Positions 1 through 10,579 of a stretch of 29,411 bases of DNA are shown here, piece by piece (positions within the stretch are counted from its first letter, which is position 1; each line of letters opens with the position of its first letter). Position numbers and translations under genes: made by a program. Location: the NCBI GenBank assembly GCA_014904985.1, contig MU129318.1, forward strand, positions 1 to 29,411. Direction: 5' to 3'. The notes under the pieces are model-generated. The model saw nothing but the letters and a program-made list of their open reading frames with translations. It searched no databases and was not told the DNA's origin. This DNA comes from Hydnum rufescens UP504 (taxonomy: Eukaryota; Basidiomycota; Agaricomycetes; Cantharellales; Hydnaceae).

Positions 1-622
1 TGTTCATGGGAGCGAAGGGACTGAATTGAATACCATTGAAGGATTGGGTTCCGCCGCCAGCATGCACTTGCAAGGCACCTGGCCCAAAAAGATCGAGTCC
101 ACCACCATGGCCAGTTGATCATGTGAAAGATGTGCCAATACTGCTTCAGCAGTAACAAGGGATTGAAGGCAGATCCTGAGGGGCACTGATGTTGCCATTA
201 ATGTCCAGAGGAATCGACATGTGACTCAAGGCAGGGGCATCAGTGTGAGTCACAAGGGGCAACTCAACAGGTGCAGGACTGGCTTCGATGCCGCCAGTTG
301 TGAGGAGAGACTCAGGAACATTAACATTAGAAGCAGCTGTGGCATTGGGTTCTGTGTCGTCAGTGATGACGGGAGAGTCAACGGACACAGCACTATGGGC
401 TGGTATGGTAGTGGTGGCTGCCCGTGCTGCCCTACCATGCTTCTTGCCCCTACCCTCAGGCTTGCCAGGAATTGGGCATTTACCCCTCCTTGCGACAGCA
501 ACTGCAGGGTCTTGCATATCCTTGGCATCCTCCAGGTATCGCTGCGACGAACTGACCCGCATCAGGATCCCCCCATTACAATCAGTCATAATCGCAACAG
601 CGGCCTGGGCCTCAAGAGACAT
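1..622 (-). CDS. Basic, low-complexity protein fragment (3' part of a minus-strand gene)
   Basis: Open minus-strand reading from 622 to 146, then a frame change toward the window edge. The first part (about 158 codons) begins MSLEAQAAVAI and passes through a basic tract rich in Arg/Lys/Gly (about residues 45-65), then an Ala/Thr/Pro/Ser-rich stretch. The lower end (about 110 to 1) reads better in another frame as a Gly-rich tail (GGGLDLFGPGALQ...), so an intron or frameshift lies around 110-200. The frame is already open upstream of 622, so 622 may be an internal Met rather than the start. It may be the C-terminal part of the gene lying at 918-3080; the roughly 300 bp between them shows no good frame. 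The function is not recognised and no catalytic motif is visible. CpG is not depleted here (15 in 301-900), unlike the transposons further on. The gene is cut by the window edge. Confidence 0.35.
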
Positions 623-917
623 CTTTGCATCACCTGTTTCACAAAGTGGTGTTGGATTATGTTTGAAGCACTAGAGAACTGTCATACACACCTGTGCTCC
701 ACCGATGAACACCAATGACAATATTTGAAGGAGCCTTGTGGAATTTGGAACAGAGCAGATGCCAGCTGATGACTGAATTCGAGGCATTGCGATGCAGATT
801 TGCGAAACCTGGCATGACTCCCCAATTTATAATTTCAAGCTGGTGCCCATAGAGAAGGTTGGGAAGACTTTGCCAAGGAAACCATTCCTCAAGGACTCAT
901 GAACGGCTCTATGCAAA

Positions 918-3080
918 CTATAATATTAGAACTTGTACTGTAGAGCTTGAATATAAAAACGTACTAAATAATGCTCTTAAGTGCTTGCCGCTTGCTGCCT
1001 TGGCCTTTGAGATATCAGCAAGCTTGGCATGCCATTTGCTTGCCTGGGCAACTTCAGGATTTAGCTCCACTTGTTGAAGCCTAATGGCATCACTATTGAC
1101 AAAGATATAAAACTGCCAGATGATATTACCGAGAGGGTTGTTGATGCTGGTCCAAAACCATCGTGCTGCATCGGATCCATAGAAAATGCCATTTTGTGCC
1201 ACAGATTTATCATCATGCGCTCGCCCGCTTACCATGAGGATGATGGTGTGTGCACCAGCCATTGTCAAGGTTTTTGCCTGAATAGAAGATCAGTACAAGT
1301 AACACTCATTCTATCAATCTACTCACTTGCGCAACCATTCCATCCTGTTCTGCATCCATCAAATGACTTAACCCTGCTCCTTCCAATGCTCGCTTGAGGT
1401 CATCAATCTCAACCATGACCATCTTGGCTCGCAGGCGGCACAACTGCTCATCCAGGTCGCCAATTGTTTCGTGCTTGGTCTTGAATGCATACCAGGCAGG
1501 TGTGACGACCTCCTTCATGTAATTGCCCTGTTTGCCTTGTAAATGCATATTAGGACAGTGAAATGAGTTCATAAACCAATAAGAACTTATGATGCCCAAC
1601 TTCACCCTGAGGAGGATTTGGAGCCTCTTTCATGTACGACCACGACCAGCCATTGAAAGCATTCTTTTCACATTGACCCTTCTCCTTGTCTACCTCAGCA
1701 TGATTAACGAGCCTGAGCTCAGCGGCCTTAAGAAGTTTCAGCCGGGGATACTGGCTCTTGTCTGCTAGCACGCCGAGATCCTCAAGAAACTGGTCCCTGA
1801 GCCACTGAGCCTTCAGTATGACAGCTTCAGGGACTGGTCCATCCAGGAAGGGAAGGGAAGACCAAATGGAAGGATTGTTGGGCCAGAAATCAGGATCACG
1901 ATAACAGTCATCATTGTGGGTGCCACATTGACAACATGAGTGGTAGTGTTCAAGACGGGCCCACATTTTTTCGAATTAGCACTGGACGGCAGCCCTTCAA
2001 CATCATGAATGGAGGCCCTGGACAAGGGCAACCAATTTCGCCTCAATCCGCCACTCAAGCCCAATGTGTTGGAGCCCAATGTGTCGGGAATGCTGAGGAT
2101 CATTTCCTCACTATCTTCATTGGATAGAGTGAGAGAGTAAGACGATGGGTAAGGTGTGGAATTATCGCGGGCTGCAGCAGATTTCAGTGGTGACAGAGTG
2201 CCGAATTGGGGACTTTGAGCCGATATATCAGGGACTGGAGATTCATCACTATCGAGAGAACAAGAGTTGATGCGATTCCTTTTGGTTTGAGGTGGTGCAT
2301 CATCCAGTGAATGTGTCTTTCAATTGCAAGAACATCAGCACAAATCTGAAGAGAATAACTGGATGATCACTCACATCTGCACTGGAATAACCTGGTTTAC
2401 TCTTCTGGGGCCGCTGGGGAGAAGAAATTGAAGGCAGAATCATGCGGAGTGGCACAGAATCAGGGGAGCCACCTCCATCTTCATCGTCACTGTCACCACC
2501 CCCCTCTTCATCGTCTCCCTCTTCACTGTCGCCGCCATCCTCATCTTCGTTCATCCTGATTGTGGCTGAAGGCACTGCAAGACTCGGTTTGGTATTCTTG
2601 TTCGGCATGGAAAGTGAGGTCAAAAGAGGACTGGTAGGGGTAGCGTGAGAAGGAAGAGGATTTGTCTCAAGTATGGAGAGATGATGAGAGGCCAGGCGGG
2701 ACTTGGTCAAGCTTTTTGATTCAACACTGACAGTTGTAGTCACCACAGATGCCATGGCCTTCTCCGTTGGCTTCTGTTGGCATTTGCTAGTGCAAACGCC
2801 AGGCTTGTCAGCCATCTGGGGGCCTTCCTCACTGTCTGATGAGACGACAGCTTTCTTGCACTTCGGGCCCTTTCATCCAGGCCTCACATGAGATGAATTT
2901 GAGGCCAGAGCAGGTTTGGCAACTGGGGGTGTTTTTTTTTTGGCTGGTGCCTTTGCATGTGCCATGCAGAGTACAAGGTATGCAGTGAGCAAGAACTTGC
3001 CAACGACACCTTTTGTCACTCTGGGGCCACTTCACAGGGAAAGGAAGGTGAGCAAGAGCAGAGATGGATTCCGGAGAACT
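918..3080 (-). CDS. Multi-exon Cys-cluster hypothetical protein of Agaricomycete type
   Basis: Minus-strand pieces read in order. First is a Cys-rich segment at 3035-2829 (C-x2-C-x5-C then C-x2-C-x6-C, in HCIPCTLHGTC / SCQTCSGLKFISC). Next is 2815-2300, a Ser/Thr/Pro-rich region with an Asp/Glu/Gly tract (2560-2450). Then come 2290-1813, 1966-1606, 1527-1327 and 1277-918. Introns with good borders include 1278-1326 (GTGAGT...TTCAG, 49 bp) and about 1528-1605 (GTGAAG...). A short frame break lies near 2870. The region 1966-918 is Trp/Leu-rich (RWFWTSINNPLG) and partly helical. Similar Cys-cluster plus acidic-linker hypothetical proteins are abundant in ectomycorrhizal basidiomycetes; the cluster recalls a fungal binuclear zinc cluster but the spacing is not Zn2Cys6. 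The true start is unclear: the frame upstream of 3035 stays open with no obvious ATG. A 14-bp tandem duplication at about 2060-2087 shifts the frame. Gene or young pseudogene cannot be decided. Confidence 0.45.
1278..1326 (-). other. Predicted 49-bp spliceosomal intron
   Basis: On the minus strand the donor GTGAGT (complement of 1326-1321) and acceptor TTCAG (complement of 1282-1278) flank 49 bp. Removing it joins ...VAQ to AKTLTMAGAH... in frame and removes a stop. Length and borders are typical of basidiomycete introns. Confidence 0.6.
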
Positions 3081-3160
3081 CCAGTATTACATAATGACTA
3101 TCCACGTAAATAATGAGGCACATCCAAATCGAGTTCAAGTACTATGTGCCAGCAGTCATT

Positions 3161-4357
3161 TCAGTAGCCAAAGGTTTCATTGGCTCGACATGTAGATGAC
3201 CATTCCACATTGACACAAGAACCCCCATCTTCTATTACCCACTTCGCAATGAGCTGAATGAGCTTGTCGTATGGTCCGTTAGTCGGCCACATGTATACTG
3301 AAAATTCCATCACTTGAGACCGAGGAGGAGGCTCCAGATGGCTGTGCATCACCATCTCCAAACGGTGGAGATAAGGAGGGATGTCGGATATGGCAATTGA
3401 TGCCAGCTTATCGAAAAGCCATGTCTTCTCAAATGACACAATGTCCATTGGACAGATTCGTTCTTTGGCAAGTGGAGGTAGCAACGATTGATTGCCTCCT
3501 GAAAGGCATGGAGGAAATGTGAGGGTGTCAAGGAATCGATGCTTGAAAGATGATGATGGGTTGGAGTTGTGTTCTTGCCACCATGCGCATTTGAATGAAT
3601 GGGAGATGAGTATTTCCTGGCATGTCGGTGGGAGACGAATTGCTGAAGTGATGAGAGGTGCACGTTTCACCATCTCCTGGAGATCTGATTGTGAGCGATG
3701 ATAAGCGATTGCATGTTCAATATATCGAGGCTCGAATAACCAGATGTATGACACCATTTCCATGAAAACATCCTTGATTTGGAACTGGCTCAAGCCTCGA
3801 ATTTCAGCCTGAGACGTTAAGGTGTTGTAAACCATACCCAGGTGTCGTCGAGATTTGAAGGCAAGACACATTGACCATGTTTGAAAGCCATGGTGTTTCT
3901 TCTGCTGGGTTTGTTGTACACCAAGGCAACCGTAAGGGGTGAATTCTTCGAGCCAATGTTCCCGCTCAGCACCCTTGGGCAGAGGGCCAACGACAAGGGT
4001 ATACCACTCATGTACAGGGATCTGAGCCATCGGATATGGAGTGTCAGTGAAAAGGAGTGGTATCGTATTATTGCTGGCATCCATGGCTGACTCTGATGGC
4101 ACAGGGGTGCCAGGGTCGCAAAGAGAGGTGCATTGAGGGTGGAGTACTGGAGGAAGAATGAGTGGATGTACATTCTGGATGACATTGGGAGCTGGGTCCA
4201 GCGTTGGTGCCAAGCTGTAAAATAGCATTGCTGTGAGTAGCACTGAATGAGTAGTATCACTTGAATTGAACGAACCATGACTCCTCACTAGGGGTTCGTG
4301 GGTACGTGCAAGCGAGACTTGGCATCGAAATAAGGGTATTTCCAGGACCAGGGTCAA
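3161..4357 (-). CDS. Unrecognised 398-codon hypothetical protein
   Basis: A single uninterrupted minus-strand frame of 398 codons, the longest ORF in the window. The first roughly 90 residues are Pro/Leu/Ser-rich and poorly structured, so the real start may be an internal Met (for example MLFYSLAPT at about residue 44, or MDASNNT at about residue 92). From about residue 110 the sequence is richer in Trp, His, Phe and Leu (HEWYTLVVGPLP, SYIWLFEPRYIEHAIAYHRS, AKWVIEDGG) and looks like a folded domain. Only scattered Cys occur, there is no signal peptide or membrane helix that I trust, and no catalytic motif is visible. No TGA breaks and normal CpG content set it apart from the transposons to the right, so it may be an intact host gene. 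It lies in the same orientation as the Cys-cluster gene, roughly 80-130 bp upstream of that gene's 5' end. I do not recognise the family. Confidence 0.45.
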   Translation of the reverse strand: MTLVLEIPLFRCQVSLARTHEPLVRSHGSFNSSDTTHSVLLTAMLFYSLAPTLDPAPNVIQNVHPLILPPVLHPQCTSLCDPGTPVPSESAMDASNNTIPLLFTDTPYPMAQIPVHEWYTLVVGPLPKGAEREHWLEEFTPYGCLGVQQTQQKKHHGFQTWSMCLAFKSRRHLGMVYNTLTSQAEIRGLSQFQIKDVFMEMVSYIWLFEPRYIEHAIAYHRSQSDLQEMVKRAPLITSAIRLPPTCQEILISHSFKCAWWQEHNSNPSSSFKHRFLDTLTFPPCLSGGNQSLLPPLAKERICPMDIVSFEKTWLFDKLASIAISDIPPYLHRLEMVMHSHLEPPPRSQVMEFSVYMWPTNGPYDKLIQLIAKWVIEDGGSCVNVEWSSTCRANETFGY

Positions 4358-5455
4358 GAGCGTTATGGGTGCACCAGTACAGAGACAAAAGAAGAATATG
4401 AGTGCAGCATGAGGTGAGGTCAGATTTGGTCCACCAGCTCGGCTATTTTCGGCTTAGGTAATCACAACCTCATTGGGCACCAAATGAAGACACTCAATGA
4501 GAAATGAAAACAAATGAGATGTGATCAGAGAGAGGGAAGGGAAAAGAAAATAAGCAAGAAATAGAATAAAGTGAGAGTACAAGGCCAGGGCCTGGTTTCG
4601 TACATCTCCAGCTTGGTCTCGGCCAACCCTGTATTGCATTAGAGGGACTGGGTCACAGGTATGGAACCATGGGTTCGTAAATAAGCAAACATACTTATTA
4701 GAAACTCCCAATATGAACTCCAGTAAGGCTTGGACTGTGTTTCCGGCAGTCAGAAAAAGTTGCCGATCCTTGACTGAGCTTACAGTTGAAATAGGTCAAT
4801 ATATGGAATTTGCCATGTAATGCTTGTGACTTCAGGGCGTTACACCAGTTCTCAATATGCATCAATCATATGTCTGGGAAATCTAAAAAATCAAGATAAT
4901 GAGAGTTTATTGTAGATGGAAATTCAAGCTGATTGGTGCATACCAATCTTAAATTGAATGAGCCAGTAATGTATTTTACTATATGGGGGCTACCGTCATC
5001 ATTATTGAGCGTGAATTTCTGGTATTTTCAAAATATGTTCTTATATACTAAGAGTAAAATTTACTATGTAGCACTGATATATCTTATCTAGCCCAAGAAA
5101 TTGTTATGTGGATAATAATATATTCATTTATTGTATCTGCGCCTGTTGCACTCCTTTTGGGCCACAATTTCAAGGGTTTTCTCATATCCAGAGATTTAAT
5201 TGGAGTAATGAAAACTATTAAGAGATTCACAGCCCTATTGACTAAGATGAAAGTCATGTATCACGCCACCATTTTGTTGCTTGAATTCTCTTCTTCTAAA
5301 TTTATGATGGTACTTGTCTTAAAATTGAGGTGGTCATTATTTTGTAAGGTCATAGGATTATATGGGGGTCTGAAGCAAATAGAACAGCCATGGAAACCTT
5401 AGGAACATAGTATCAAGAGCTATTATGGTGATAATTCACATGGCGTTGAGTCCGC
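4358..5455. other. AT-rich stretch without a supported gene
   Basis: About 1.1 kb. The only longer frames (4454-4711 minus, 5106-5402 plus) are hydrophobic, low-quality translations with no motif, no intron logic and no sense codon pattern. No tRNA, tandem repeat or LTR end was recognised. AT content rises from about 4800 to 5450. Confidence 0.5.
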
Positions 5456-6092
5456 ATGGCGGAACCAAATTCATTCACATATGCTGGAATTAAATTCGTC
5501 CATCATGTCAAATGCAACAAACACACGCCTGTGCCACTGTTTATTTCCTGGTGCATCAAATTGTGGTTGGTTACGGGCTTGCATTTGCTGATGCACCCAG
5601 CCAAGCTCCAGGTCTCAAACTCGGTTGAAAACCCTAATGAGGAATACTATACCTGCATGAATCGGGGCAGTCCATGCCCTTCTTGCAAGTATTTTGGTGA
5701 GTTCAATCTTCCACTAGTATTTCTCTTTTCTATACATATTTTTTCTCTAGTCTGGGTGCAGGGGGAACCCCTATCATCATCAGCACCTGTGGCATCTGTG
5801 CCATCGATGCCAACATCTAGGCATGAGTGCAATTTGTGTGATTTGATTGCTTCTAACTTGAACTTCTCCAGGCCAAGGACCCCCAAGAACCCCTAGGAGT
5901 CCAAGGGCTCCCACTGTGGCTGGTTTGACTGCCCAAGTTGAGCAGTTGGAGTTGGACAAGGAGAGGCTTGAGGACGAGTGTGTTGAACTTAAATACGAAC
6001 TTACTGAAGCTCTCCAGGAAGTTCGGCAAAGCTCTCAGCAAGTACTCTGCTCTTAAGAGCAAGGTTGATACACTCTCACTGGAATATTAGCA
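5456..6092 (+). pseudogene. Broken Cys-cluster / coiled-coil protein gene
   Basis: A plus-strand frame carries a Cys cluster (YTCMNRGSPCPSCKYF), is interrupted by a good intron at 5697-5750 (GTGAGT...CTCTAG, 54 bp), and resumes with a Ser/Pro-rich linker and a further C-x2-C (ECNLCDL). After a frame change near 5870 the sequence reads as a clear coiled coil (AQVEQLELDKERLEDECVEL at 5930-5990). Its continuation (ALSKYSALKSKVDTL) lies in another frame, so at least one frameshift is present before the stop at about 6090. A Cys cluster followed by a coiled coil is a recurrent layout of Agaricomycete hypothetical proteins and resembles the gene at 918-3080. Upstream start not located. It ends about 210 bp before KDZ copy 1, so it might instead be a lost 5' part of that element; I consider that less likely. 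Confidence 0.4.
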
Positions 6093-8455
6093 CACACTCA
6101 TTTTTGATGTACCTAGTCTTCGGAAAATACCGATATTTTCTTTGGCTACTACGTCTCTATCTTGTTGCCAATCACACACCCCATACCTATGGTGTCCATG
6201 TTCTATTGAGGGAGAGAGATTGTCTAGGTGCTCTTGTCGTGCATATTACACAACATTACCGTCCCTTAAGATTCATCTGATGCCACGTAGTTCTGCGGGC
6301 AGATGTCGTTCCTTGGCTGGAAAGCAAAAGAATTGGTTAAGCGTGACAAGAGGAAATCTAAAGCCATTCCTGAGACTGGTTCGTCTAATCTGCCATCATC
6401 ATTGAAACGACTGAAGCATAACACACATGCCCCTTCCGATCCACTCACTACCCCCAACGATCCGTACCGAATTATCCTTGAGACTGAGCTACCATTGATC
6501 CGAAGTCTAGACTGGAGAAAGCACAATGGCGTCATCTTTCTTGGGAAGGGAACAGACGGTCAATCGCTGTATCAGCAGGCTGGGTTGCCAGGTCGTCAGC
6601 GTCAACAACCGTCCTTAGCATCTATCGACACTGGTGGCAATGACCCAGTTCACCCTGCCTTCGGACGATTTCTTTGACTTCGACTATGGGCTTAATGCCC
6701 TGGACTACCATATGCCACAAGAGAATCATCCAGTCCTCACCAGTGCGACAATCAGCATCTTGTCAAAGACAAGCAATCTCGCCACTCCTGTTGCCGATAC
6801 GCCGCTGCTCATAAATGGAATACGATTGTGCTTCCGAGTTTACTTCATCCATACTTGGCCTTACTGTGTGGCAACCAACTCTGGGTGTGATGTGGTCCAG
6901 ACTCCGACTGAAATAGTGCCATGTACATGTGGAACACATGTCCAGCTAGAGGTTACATGTGTGCATTTTAAATGTAAGTCGTTTGCTGTCTCACTGAGAT
7001 CATGTCCTTACACATTCTTGCAGATATGGACTCAATTGTGCTTTATTTGTGTCAATGTATGCCAGCACCTCAGCAACTTGTGGAACGTGGACTCTTTCCA
7101 TGCACACCATTCCTCCCGAAGCTTGCCATCAATCTCGATATGCTTGAGTTCGCTGCTGGACTCTTTGTCAATTCATTGCCAAACGAAACAGCATGGGCGG
7201 CAACTCTCACAGAGTTCCTCGATACTCGGGACTACGTTTTTGCTACTGAGGTTGGTGTTCATATTTTAAGCACTTGATCTGTCATATCTAATATTCTATG
7301 GCATGAAGGACTCCTTTCAGCGACACTTTGGGAATGCACTCACACAATATCAGGTGCTCATGCAAGTTGTTGAGGCAGAGGTCACCAAATCTGTTGAGGT
7401 TGCCCAGACACTCGTTCTCACCACCAGTGCCTCAATGTTACTTCATCGCCTCAAGGCGGAACTTCCACTAGTCGATGGATCTACCTCACTATTTGAGCGC
7501 AATTATCTCAACAGCCAGAGTGATGATGGACACCTCCCACAATCCAAGTCTGGCAAGCCACGACAGCACCCCAGTGCCTATCTTTGTTCTCAGTGCCCTC
7601 TCTGTTTTGGAGGACGACCTTCAGTTCCTCAAGAAAACACGTCAGTACATTCCCAATTTGTGGTATGACATTGTGCTAATAATCTTCATTTGCAGTCTGC
7701 ACGTCATAGTCTGCATAGATGCTAATTTCCAACAAAAGTGGAACCATGATAAAGACCATCAAAAAGGGCATGAGAAGGAGGAGGGGATGAGAGACCCGCC
7801 TCTATTCAGTCCATGCACTGTTTGAGTCTTGGAAGCTGATCTGAAGGATTGGGAGGTGAAAGTTGAGGGTATTTGAAACCACCAATCTACTACCAGGACT
7901 GGTTCGAAGCGTAAGGCTGGTGAGATGGTGGAGTCTGACTTGAGCATAGTGGATGCCGAGGACAGATGTGAACCCGGGATGCCTATTCCTAACTTGTGCG
8001 CTGACTCCTGTGGGGAGTCATTTATCGCAGCTGACAGCAATCGTGTCAAAGCTTCGACCATGTACTTCTCTGACACCAGCATGATGGCTATGCTGTGTCA
8101 CCATGATATAGTTCTTTTCTGGGCCAATATGTGGACTGCCGGTGAAAAGCAATTCTTTGCCTTGGCATTGCTGGCTGCTCTCATGGCCAAGCTCCCATTA
8201 GATTGGACTGTTGGGTTCTTATATGACATAGCATGCCAGATGCACTGAAGTCTAATCAAGTGGGGCTTCTTGCCCCAGTTCCTCCCATGACTCCTCTTTG
8301 CCATATCGGTTTTTCATGCTTACGGCCACCAATGGGTCTGCCAATTGTGGTATCACCCACGTAAGGCCGGAATCTGGGGTCTCTCAGACAGAGAGGGCTG
8401 TGAGCAGTTTTGGAGCATGCTTTGCTGACTCATTCCAGGCATGCATGTCACTGGA

Positions 8456-8511
8456 GTAAGTTTCCATTGTTCGGTCTATGTTATCATATACTAACAGTTT
8501 ACCAACTCTAG
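8456..8511 (+). other. Intron in KDZ copy 1 with perfect TACTAAC branch site
   Basis: GTAAGT donor at 8456, TACTAAC at 8489-8495 and AG at 8510-8511 (56 bp). It separates the GEGCE-type block from the YHCCLFVLDLQI segment, which matches FHHQLFLLDLHI of copy 2. Confidence 0.75.
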
Positions 8512-9187
8512 TATCATTGCTGCCTATTTGTCCTGGATCTCCAAATCGCCCACATTCACTGAGCGCAGTTTGCCAGTCTGGGCAAATGGCTTCGGTGGTG
8601 CATCACTAAAACAATGAAACGTCTAGCAGACGCTTCTCCCAAGCTCGAGGCTTGTGGCCACCCCCCTGACTTCCTTCATCAGCAGTTCACCCAGCAATGA
8701 ACACATCAGAGTAGGCCCCTTACTCATAAGTGTTCATTAAACCTTCAGTGTAAATACCCACGATGATGCACTGCTGCTGGAATAGGCCAATAAAGAAATA
8801 GTGGTATCAAGGCAATCGAGGAGATCATTGCTTTGTGGGAGTCTGCATCGACTATCAAGGCTGCAATTGAAAAGCTTGAGAGTGAGCTGACAAAATACAT
8901 TCTGACAGATTCTATTGCCACTAGCAGTACTCGCTTCGACGTATTGACAAGTATCAAAGCAAAAACCCGTGTTCTCAGTCGTCTTCACAGGGACATTGAC
9001 TCTGCAATGAACCAGCTCAATCTTTATGACAAGACTTCTGTGGCCAGGTTGAACAAGATAAAAAGGGAGCCATTTTTCGCATTACAGATGAACATGCATG
9101 CTGTCAAAGCACACCTTTGTACCAAGCTTTGCGAGCGAAAGTTTGAGCTTGCTAACCTTGAGCATGCCTATCATAGCAAGCAAATGG

Positions 9188-9244
9188 GTGCATCTGTATT
9201 CACGATTGCATACCTCATAATCTTTATTGTGGAATTTAATTCAG
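9188..9244 (+). other. Intron of 57 bp that reads through without a stop
   Basis: GT at 9188, CAG at 9242-9244. It is a multiple of three and stop-free, so a naive ORF absorbs 19 extra hydrophobic residues (TIAYLIIFIVEF). Copy 2 has an intron at the corresponding place (15171-15240), which supports splicing. Confidence 0.55.
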
Positions 9245-10084
9245 ATCAGAAAACCCGAGCACACATTGAAGATGCTATGCATCATCATGAACCTACAATT
9301 ACTGTCCTCGCGAAGAAGTATAATGACATGCTGAAGCAAATGGTTCGATTACGGGCAACCGATGCAGTGGCCACTAATGCAGTCCTCCCTCCTGCTATCA
9401 TCCTGAAGACCCTTTTTAAGTTGGATGTGGATGATGACACATGGCACAATATCAGTCTGGAAGATCTTGAGGAATTTGATGGGATCCTGCCTCCATGGCT
9501 AGGTGATGACACTGTCTGTGCTGGTATTCGTTTCGATCAGGAGGTCATGAATTGCAAGGGTGAGCTTCTATGCTGTCACCTGGAGCATGAAGCCATGTGC
9601 AATTGGTTTCAGGAAGAGTATGAGGCTATGATCTTGGCCAAAAAATACACTCCAGGTGAGTGACTGCATATCATTATTGCAATTAACTCTCAATGCTACT
9701 ATCTTCTAGATACTGATCTTAAATACCACCTCCGGCTTTGTCTGCAGCGCCTAACAAAGTTGGGTATGACATGGCAGTGAAAGTTGTGAGGCTTGGCCTC
9801 GGAGAGACCATGGCCAGTCTGGGTCATGGCAATAACAAGTGTGACCCGCACACAAGTTACCATTACGAACACTATTTCTCCAATCCACGATCCCAATCTT
9901 GATATTCAATCATCAGATGATGATGGCGAGACAGAACTCAAACCTGTGGCAATCTGCGACATGCATGTCATGGAGGAGATAGATAACCGCGCTCGAGAAC
10001 AGGAGTGGGAATCAGGAGAAGGTGCCGTGTAATGTGTCTGTTCTCTCGTTGCCTCAGCTTACCGCCTTACTTGCTGTATTGTCT

Positions 10085-10430
10085 CCTACCCCTACATTTC
10101 CAGCCTTGTCATCATCCTCCATCATCCTCATCCATCATCATCATCCACCTCATTGTCATTGTTCTCTGCATTGTTGTCATCATTCCCACATTGTTGTTGT
10201 TGTTTCCACGTTGTTGTTGTTGTTTCTGCATCGTCATTGTCACTCCCACATTGTCGTTGTCATTCCCGCATTGTTGTCGTTTCCGCATTGTTGTCGTTTC
10301 CACATTGTTGTCATTTCCGCATCATTGTCGTTTCCACATCGTTGTCGTCGTTTCCACATTGTCATCATCGTCATTCCTCACATCGTCATCATTCTCACAT
10401 CATGGTCATAGTTCTCACATTGCCGTACTT
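10085..10430 (+). repeat. Pyrimidine-rich minisatellite, unit about 17 bp (TTGTTGTCGTTTCCACA-like)
   Basis: Starts with TCATCATCC-type triplet repeats (10105-10150) and passes into degenerate head-to-tail copies of CATTGTTGTCGTTTCC(A/G)CA and shorter GTTGTTGTT tracts until about 10430. The plus strand is T/C-rich with few purines. It retains many TCG and CCGC dinucleotides, in contrast to the CpG-poor sequence to its right. All three plus frames stay open, but only because the repeat lacks stops. It sits directly 3' of the KDZ1 coding end. Confidence 0.85.
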
Positions 10431-10579
10431 TTTCCATTGCCATACTTCTTGTGTCAAATTCCCATGTCATGCACTTCTCATCTGTTGTTATAATTTCCAT
10501 GTCGTAATCCACGCGACATCACAATCCCCTCACCACCCCCTTTCCTGTCAATACTTTGCCCTTCCCACATTCAGTTTAG

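Larger units (their letters stand above)
6303..10032 (+). pseudogene. KDZ (Kyakuja-Dileera-Zisupton) DNA transposase, copy 1, with CxC-type N-terminal cluster
   Basis: Cut-and-paste type DNA transposase. Order: basic N-terminus (6303), Cys-containing N-terminal domain with C-x-C and LFPC motifs (6850-7240), zinc-knuckle-like CPLCFGG (7594-7614), first catalytic Asp in CIDANF (7718), the block from NLCADSCGESFIAAD to NMWTAGEKQ (8000-8150), second Asp in LYDIACQ (8225), FHAYGHQW and the glutamate block LSDREGCEQFW (8381-8412), then a long helical C-terminal region (8833-9650) with PPWLGDD, ending in an acidic tail. Supported introns: 6974-7023, 7251-7308, 8456-8511 (TACTAAC at 8489), 9188-9244 (in frame, no stop) and 9656-9709. 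Broken by frameshifts (about 6640, about 7660) and in-frame TGA at 7823, 7874, 8246, 8288, 8426, 8560, 9777 and 9786. CpG content is still host-like (15 in 8881-9480), so decay is younger than in copy 2. Terminal inverted repeats were not located. Confidence 0.85.

Noticed and set aside
3161..4357. TET/JBP dioxygenase linked to the KDZ elements
   Set aside because: Such linkage is known in basidiomycetes, so I looked for an H-x-D...H pattern and flanking blocks here and in 11475-13502; neither frame shows them.
5106..5402. 98-codon hydrophobic ORF, possible small membrane protein
   Set aside because: Lies in AT-rich sequence with irregular composition, no gene context and no convincing helix pattern.
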